DNA of 64,000 nucleotides from assembly GCA_026418715.1 (NCBI GenBank), contig JAOAAV010000062.1, positions 1 through 64,000 of the forward strand. The letters run 5' to 3'. Positions within the stretch are counted from its first letter, which is position 1, and each line of letters begins with the position of its first letter. Under the pieces are notes generated by a model. It searched no databases. It was not told where the DNA came from and saw nothing but the letters and a program-made list of their open reading frames with translations. This document shows positions 58,420-64,000 of the stretch, piece after piece. The position numbers and the translations under genes are program-made. Source of the DNA: Clostridia bacterium (lineage in GTDB: Bacteria > Bacillota > Clostridia > UBA1381).

Positions 58420-59661
58420 ATGAATGCTGAAATTATATCCGTAGGAACGGAGCTTTTGCTTGGAGAAATTTTAAATACCGATGCGCAGTTTTTGGCGCGG
58501 GAACTTTCGGAGATAGGAATTGGTGTATACCATCAGACAGTTGTGGGTGACAATTATAATAGACTAAAAGCCGCGGTTGAAACTGCGCTTTCAAGATGTG
58601 ATATAGTAATTGCGTCCGGAGGTTTGGGACCAACACCCGATGATATAACAAAAGAGGTTTTGGCGGAGTGTATGGGGGAAAAGCTAGTGCTGGATCAGGA
58701 AAGCTTAGAGAGTATAAGAACCTTCTTTAAAAAAATCGGGCGCGAAATGGTTAAAATGAATGAAAAGCAGGCATATATGCCTGAGCATTGCATAATTTTA
58801 AAAAATCATCATGGTACCGCTCCGGGCTGTATTATAGAAAAAAACGGAAAGGTTGTTATTATGCTACCGGGGCCTCCGTCCGAGCTTAAGCCTATGTATA
58901 TCGAGTCTGTAAAGCCTTATTTGCAAAAGAAATCGGACGTACTTCTTTATTCTAAGGTCTTGCAGATTTTCGGAATTGGGGAATCTGCAGTTGCCGAAAA
59001 GCTTAAGGATATGATGGAGAATATGAAAAATCCCACTCTTGCGCCATATGCGAAGGATGTGGGGGTTAGGCTGCGCATAACGGCGATGTGCAAAGATAAA
59101 GAAGAAGGAGAGGCAATGATTGCTCCGATAGAGGAAGAAATACGTACGCTTCTCGGAGATGCTGTTTACGGCATTGGGGAGCAGACACTTGCCGAGGTGG
59201 TTGTTGATGCGATTAAATCAAAGGGTCTTGTTATATCTGCTGCGGAAAGCTGTACGGGTGGTATGTTTGCTCAAATGATTACGGATATTGCAGGTGCGTC
59301 GTCTATTTTGAATGAAAGCATTGTTACGTATTCAAATGAGGCGAAGATAAAATATTTGGGCGTAAAGGAAAGCACGCTTAAAAAGTTCGGAGCGGTGAGC
59401 GAGCAGACCGCACGGGAAATGGCGGAAGGAATTTGCAGGCAATCGGGAGCGGATATAGGAGTAGGAATAACGGGAATAGCAGGACCTGATGGAGGAAGTG
59501 AGGAAAAGCCCGTGGGATTGGTATATGCGGGCATTTGTATGGGTGGTAAAACTATAGTGAAAAAGCTTATGTTGAGCGGGAACAGAGCAAAGATACGCTA
59601 TGGAGCATGCCTTAACGCATTTGACATGATAAGGCATGAAATGTTGAAAAATTCATATTAA
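58420..59661 (+). CDS. cinA: Competence/damage-inducible protein CinA
   Basis: MNAEIISVGTELLLGEILNTDAQFLARELSEIGI...C-terminal VISAAESCTGGMFAQMITDIAGASS. Confidence 0.96.
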   Translation: MNAEIISVGTELLLGEILNTDAQFLARELSEIGIGVYHQTVVGDNYNRLKAAVETALSRCDIVIASGGLGPTPDDITKEVLAECMGEKLVLDQESLESIRTFFKKIGREMVKMNEKQAYMPEHCIILKNHHGTAPGCIIEKNGKVVIMLPGPPSELKPMYIESVKPYLQKKSDVLLYSKVLQIFGIGESAVAEKLKDMMENMKNPTLAPYAKDVGVRLRITAMCKDKEEGEAMIAPIEEEIRTLLGDAVYGIGEQTLAEVVVDAIKSKGLVISAAESCTGGMFAQMITDIAGASSILNESIVTYSNEAKIKYLGVKESTLKKFGAVSEQTAREMAEGICRQSGADIGVGITGIAGPDGGSEEKPVGLVYAGICMGGKTIVKKLMLSGNRAKIRYGACLNAFDMIRHEMLKNSY

Positions 59662-59668
59662 AAAATTA

Positions 59669-59697
59669 TTGAACATTGCGTATTTCTGATATATAAT
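59669..59697 (+). promoter_or_regulatory. recA promoter TTGAAC-N17-TATAAT
   Basis: TTGAAC 59669-59674, TATAAT 59692-59697. Confidence 0.75.
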
Positions 59698-59713
59698 TAG
59701 TAGCATGAATGAA

Positions 59714-59725
59714 GAACGTTTGTTT
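59714..59725. promoter_or_regulatory. Candidate LexA/DinR box of recA: GAAC-GTTT-GTTT
   Basis: Matches the GAAC-N4-GTTY core, just downstream of the predicted transcription start. Confidence 0.65.
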
Positions 59726-59761
59726 TAAACTGATATTAGCGGAAAGGTCAAGGAAGATATT

Positions 59762-60859
59762 ATGGCAGATAAAAAGCAAACCTTGGACAAAGCCTATATT
59801 GTAGAGAAGAAAATTGATGAAGAGGAAAAAAAGAAGGCTCTTGAAAATGTGTTCAGCGTAATAGAAAAGCATTATGGAAAAGGCAGCATTATGAAATTGG
59901 GAGACAACCCTGCGTCAAATGTTGAAGTGATTCCTACAGGGGCGCTTACACTGGATATTGCGCTTGGCATAGGCGGCGTTCCAAAAGGACGTGTGGTTGA
60001 GATATACGGTCCCGAATCATCAGGCAAAACCACGGTTGCACTCCACATTGTTGCAGAGGCGCAGAAAATGGGTGGAGAGGCGGCATTTATTGATGCGGAG
60101 CACGCTCTTGATCCTGTATATGCTCAGAAGCTTGGTGTGGATATTGATAATCTTATCGTGGCACAGCCGGATACGGGAGAGCAAGCTCTTGAAATTGCCG
60201 AGGCATTGGTAAGGAGCGGAGCGATTGATGTTGTTGTTATAGATTCCGTCGCCGCATTGGTGCCGCAGGCAGAAATCATGGGAGATATGGGGGATTCCCA
60301 TGTCGGTCTTTTGGCACGCTTGATGTCGCAAGCATTGAGAAAGCTCACCGCAATCACCAACAAATCAGGAACGGTTGTTATTTTTATAAATCAGCTCAGG
60401 GAAAAGGTGGGTGTTTCATACGGAAATCCGGAAGTCACGACAGGAGGCCGTGCACTTAAGTTCTTTTCCTCTGTACGCCTTGACGTGAGAAGACAAGAGG
60501 TTTTAAAAAGCGGCACCGAACTTGTCGGAAACAGGACAAAGGTGAAGGTTGTAAAAAACAAATTGGCGCCGCCGTTTAAGGAGGCGGAGTTTGATATTTT
60601 ATACGGTGAGGGAATATCAAAAGAAGGAAATATTCTGGATGTTGCCGTAGCTATGGATATTATAAAGAAAAGCGGCTCGTGGTTTTCCTATAACGGCGAG
60701 AAGCTGGGACAGGGAAGAGATAACATAAGAAAGTACATGAAGGAAAATCCTGAATTTGCCGCCGATATTGACAGGCAGGTAAGGGAGCTTCTAAAATCAG
60801 GCTCTAACATAAAAATATGTGAAAGTGACGAAAAAGAAGAACAAAAAAGTGAAGAATAA
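59762..60859 (+). CDS. recA: Recombinase A
   Basis: GKGSIMKLG...[47 protein letters not shown]...[10 protein letters not shown]. Confidence 0.99.
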   Translation: MADKKQTLDKAYIVEKKIDEEEKKKALENVFSVIEKHYGKGSIMKLGDNPASNVEVIPTGALTLDIALGIGGVPKGRVVEIYGPESSGKTTVALHIVAEAQKMGGEAAFIDAEHALDPVYAQKLGVDIDNLIVAQPDTGEQALEIAEALVRSGAIDVVVIDSVAALVPQAEIMGDMGDSHVGLLARLMSQALRKLTAITNKSGTVVIFINQLREKVGVSYGNPEVTTGGRALKFFSSVRLDVRRQEVLKSGTELVGNRTKVKVVKNKLAPPFKEAEFDILYGEGISKEGNILDVAVAMDIIKKSGSWFSYNGEKLGQGRDNIRKYMKENPEFAADIDRQVRELLKSGSNIKICESDEKEEQKSEE

Positions 60860-61020
60860 GGGAATATTGAATAAAAATACGGGAAATTTAAAAATGTTGT
60901 TGACGCATAAACTTTTTTTTAGTATGCTATTATAAAATAGTAGGGTTCGTTTGAGCACCAGATATCGAATTTTTTACTTTGGTATATATCATGTATAATT
61001 TTATTGGGGGGGCATTTTTT

Positions 61021-61284
61021 ATGTTTTCAAAAGAAGTAGTTGTTCAAAATCAAGTAGGCCTGCATGCGAGACCGGCTACGTTTTTCATACAAAAAGCAAA
61101 TGAATTCAAATCAAGCATTTGGGTGGAAAAGGAAGAGAGGAAGGTAAATGCAAAGAGCCTGCTTGGGGTGCTGTCTTTGGGCATAACGAAGGGAACTAGT
61201 ATCACTATTATAGCCGACGGTGCCGATGAAGAAGAAGCTGTGAAAACATTGGTTGAATTAATTGCCTCGAATTTTGTTGAATAA
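61021..61284 (+). CDS. HPr-family phosphocarrier protein
   Basis: MFSKEVVVQNQVGLHARPATFFIQKANEFKSSIWVEKEERKVNAKSLLGVLSLGITKGTSITI; His15 and Ser46-equivalent present. Confidence 0.94.
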   Translation: MFSKEVVVQNQVGLHARPATFFIQKANEFKSSIWVEKEERKVNAKSLLGVLSLGITKGTSITIIADGADEEEAVKTLVELIASNFVE

Positions 61285-61305
61285 CTGGTGTGTTTGAAAA
61301 AATAG

Positions 61306-61345
61306 AGCAGAATTGCTTCGTGGGGGGTTCTGCTTTTGTTTTTAG
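61306..61345 (+). terminator. Intrinsic terminator after HPr gene
   Basis: AGCAGAA ... TTCTGCTTTTGTTTTT. Confidence 0.75.
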
Positions 61346-61436
61346 AGGAAATAGGAGGGGAAGTTTCAGGGCTTTTGGCTATGGGACTTCTTTTTTGCGT
61401 ATCTTGTGGAAAAATTTTTAAATTCCGGAGAGGCTT

Positions 61437-63299
61437 ATGTTTGATATTGAACAAGAGTTGAAAAATTTGCCTGATCAGCCGGGAGTATACATTATGCATT
61501 CGGCTGATGATGCCATTATTTATATCGGCAAGGCTAAGGTATTGAAAAATCGTGTCAGACAATATTTTCAAAACAGTTCAAACCATACTCCGAAAGTGAG
61601 GGCTATGGTTTCAAATATTGCGTATTTTGAATATATTGTTACCGATTCTGAAATTGAAGCCTTGGTTCTTGAATGCAATTTGATAAAGAAACATAAACCG
61701 AGATATAATATACTTCTAAAGGATGACAAGCACTACCCGTATATTAAAGTTACCGTTAATGATCCATATCCACGTATAATGATGACTCGCAGAATTTTAG
61801 ATGACGGGGCTAGATATTTCGGCCCATATACGGGAAGCAATACGATTAGAAATACCTTGGACGTTGTGCAAAATATTTTCAATCATCCCACCTGCCGCCG
61901 CAAATTTCCTGAAGATATAGGAAGAGGCAGACCATGTCTGAATTATCATATAAAAAAATGCTTTGCTCCATGTACGGGTAATGTGACGAAAGAACAATAC
62001 AGAGAGATTTTTTTTGAAATTTGCTCGTTTTTGGAAGGAAAGCATACACAGCTTTTGCACACTTTGGAGGAGGAGATGAAGCTTGCCTCCAATAAAATGG
62101 AATTTGAGCAGGCGGCAACACTGCGTGATAAAATCAATGCAATCAGAGCAATAGAGCAAAAGCAGAAGATTATAAATTCAAATAAACAGGTTGACGAGGA
62201 TATTATCGCTTTCGAAAAGCTTGATGGTAAAGCCTTTGCGGAGGTATTTTTTGTACGTTCCGGCAAGGTGATAGGCAGAGAGAACTATAGAGTTGACAAT
62301 GCTGCCGATATGAGTGACAATGAAATCATGACTGAGTTTGTGCAGCAATTCTATGCAAGGGCGGCATATATCCCGCAGATAATTTTACTCGAACATGACA
62401 TTGATGATAAAGAACTTGTCAAAAGCTGGCTTGCTGAAAGAAGGGGAAAAAGTGTAACAATTGAAGTGCCAAAGCGGGGAGAAAAGAAAAAGCTTGTGGA
62501 GCTTGTTAAAAAAAATGCAGGCATTGCGGCAGATAATTATAAAATAAACAAACTAAAAGAAGAGGAGAAGCATAATGTATTGGCAAAGCTTGCTGAGTGT
62601 CTTGGGCTTGAAAAGGAACCGGCAAGGATTGAAAGTTATGATATTTCCAATATTTCAGGTTCTGAAAACGTTGGAGCCATGGTTGTGTTTAGAAACGGGT
62701 TTCCGGACAGGCAAGCATACCGTAAATTCAAGATAAAGGGATTTGAAGGAGCCGACGATTACGGCGCAATATGCGAGGTGCTGTACAGGCGTTTTAGAAG
62801 GGCATTGGAGGAGAACCGTCAAATTGAAACTGGTGAAATTACGGAATCTGAAGCGAGATTTTTGCCTCTTCCCGACGTTATTTTTGTCGATGGCGGCAAG
62901 GGACACGTCCGAGCCGCACAAACGCTTTTGGATGAAATAGGGATAGAAATTCCTGTTTTTGGAATGGTAAAGGACGATAAGCATCGAACAAGGGCAATGG
63001 TATCTCCAAACGGGGAAATTGAAATTTCAATGATAAGCAACGTATTTAATTTTATAACCCGAATACAGGACGAGGTGCATAAAACCGCCATAACCTATCA
63101 CAGAGAACTGCATAGGAAAAATGCGGTAAAATCAGAATTGGATGGAATTCGAGGAATAGGCCCCAAAAAGAGAGCGGCGCTCCTGTCACATTTTAAGTCG
63201 GTGGAGAATATAAAAAATGCGGATATGGATGCGCTTTTGGAGGCTGTGGATAGAGTGTCGGCAGAAAATGTATGGAAATACTTTCATAACGAAGCATGA
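61437..63299 (+). CDS. uvrC: Excinuclease ABC subunit C
   Basis: LPDQPGVYIMHSADDAIIYIGKAKVLKNRVRQYF (GIY-YIG); UVR motif; HhH C-terminus LDGIRGIGPKKRAALLSHF. Confidence 0.98.
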   Translation: MFDIEQELKNLPDQPGVYIMHSADDAIIYIGKAKVLKNRVRQYFQNSSNHTPKVRAMVSNIAYFEYIVTDSEIEALVLECNLIKKHKPRYNILLKDDKHYPYIKVTVNDPYPRIMMTRRILDDGARYFGPYTGSNTIRNTLDVVQNIFNHPTCRRKFPEDIGRGRPCLNYHIKKCFAPCTGNVTKEQYREIFFEICSFLEGKHTQLLHTLEEEMKLASNKMEFEQAATLRDKINAIRAIEQKQKIINSNKQVDEDIIAFEKLDGKAFAEVFFVRSGKVIGRENYRVDNAADMSDNEIMTEFVQQFYARAAYIPQIILLEHDIDDKELVKSWLAERRGKSVTIEVPKRGEKKKLVELVKKNAGIAADNYKINKLKEEEKHNVLAKLAECLGLEKEPARIESYDISNISGSENVGAMVVFRNGFPDRQAYRKFKIKGFEGADDYGAICEVLYRRFRRALEENRQIETGEITESEARFLPLPDVIFVDGGKGHVRAAQTLLDEIGIEIPVFGMVKDDKHRTRAMVSPNGEIEISMISNVFNFITRIQDEVHKTAITYHRELHRKNAVKSELDGIRGIGPKKRAALLSHFKSVENIKNADMDALLEAVDRVSAENVWKYFHNEA

Positions 63300-63312
63300 A
63301 GAAGGTGGTTTT

Positions 63313-64000
63313 GTGTCTGATTTTGTACTGCATACAAACGGAAATTTAAAATACTATACCATTGACAAATTTGACAAAACGGGGCTTGTTAAGCACTGCT
63401 TTTCTACAAGATGCGGAGGGGTCAGTTCGGGAATATACGAAAGTCTTAATTTAAAGCTTGATTCCGATGATAAGCGAGAGAATGTGCTTGCTAATTTTAA
63501 AATAATTTGTGATGAAATTGATGTAAATTATCGAAATTTGGTATTTTCAAATCAGGTGCACGATGATAAAATATATAAGGCTGATAAAAAGGACATAGGC
63601 AAGGGGATTTTTCGTGAAAGCGATATTTTAGGCATTGACGGTTTAATTTGTGGGGAGAGCCGAGTTCCTATCGTTACATTTTATGCAGATTGTGTGCCCT
63701 TATTTTTTTTAGATAAGGAAAATAAGGCGATAGGGCTTTCTCATTCGGGCTGGAAGGGAACAGTCAAAAAAATTGCGAAAAAAACAATAGAAGCAATGAT
63801 GAACGAATATGGGAGCAAAAGTGAGCATATTCTGGCTGCAATCGGGCCGTCTATAGGCAAATGCCATTTCCAAGTCGGCGACGACGTTGCGGATGTCTTT
63901 TTGGAGGTTTTCGGCTTGGAAGTATTGGATAAGCGTGATGGAAAGTACCATGTGGATTTGAAAAAAGCAATTTTGATGCAGTTTGAAGAAATGGGAATAC
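63313..64000 (+). CDS. pgeF: Multicopper-oxidase-fold purine nucleoside phosphorylase (YlmD/PgeF/laccase-domain), 3' truncated by window edge, GTG start
   Basis: Read from sequence: VKHCFSTRCGGVSSGIYESLNL...FSNQVHDDKIY...IPVIVTF-like VPIVTFYADCVPLFFLDKENKAIGLSHSGWKGTVKKIAKKTIEAM...AAIGPSIGKCHFQVGDDV. Not in the supplied ORF track. Confidence 0.93.
   Translation, partial: MSDFVLHTNGNLKYYTIDKFDKTGLVKHCFSTRCGGVSSGIYESLNLKLDSDDKRENVLANFKIICDEIDVNYRNLVFSNQVHDDKIYKADKKDIGKGIFRESDILGIDGLICGESRVPIVTFYADCVPLFFLDKENKAIGLSHSGWKGTVKKIAKKTIEAMMNEYGSKSEHILAAIGPSIGKCHFQVGDDVADVFLEVFGLEVLDKRDGKYHVDLKKAILMQFEEMGI

Noticed and set aside
1-64000. Defence islands, prophage, IS elements or CRISPR-cas anywhere in the window
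   Set aside because: No recognisable transposase, integrase, phage structural, cas, restriction or toxin-antitoxin proteins. The only MNT-like protein sits in the uvr operon without a HEPN partner.

Overview
This 64 kb window looks like an ordinary chromosomal segment of a low-GC, spore-forming clostridial Firmicute. All product calls come from reading the translated ORFs and known synteny; no database search was run. The left end holds a truncated SLH (S-layer homology) protein with a 24-bp tandem Pro/Thr repeat, followed by two glycosyltransferases. The rest is mostly housekeeping: htpG/birA, tRNA-Thr(GGT), purF-thiE-thiD, hup-rqcP-yabP-yabQ/divIC-yabR, pncB, a 1645-aa rhamnogalacturonan lyase, rnjA, cca-HAD-nadE-radical SAM-AEC transporter, rsmE, a MarR plus heterodimeric ABC exporter, uvrB-orf-uvrA, rqcH, yicC-remA-gmk-rpoZ-priA-def-fmt-yugP-rsmB-rlmN-stp-prkC-rsgA-rpe-thiN-nifS-thiI-cinA-recA, an HPr-like gene, uvrC, and a truncated pgeF/ylmD. 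I found no CRISPR array, prophage, IS element or classical defence island. The best second-look items are: (1) an in-frame YabQ-DivIC fusion ORF with an internal SD+GTG start that could make DivIC alone; (2) a small protein translationally coupled between uvrB and uvrA that resembles an MNT-type nucleotidyltransferase without its catalytic motifs; (3) a perfect CIRCE element just upstream of the -35 box of the htpG promoter; (4) successive terminators splitting hup/rqcP/yabP/yabQ, one of which overlaps the yabP Shine-Dalgarno; (5) a duplicated two-domain module and a C-terminal 'WDS' module in the PL11 enzyme; (6) candidate MarR and SOS operators. I did not see a clear-cut large novel multi-gene system.
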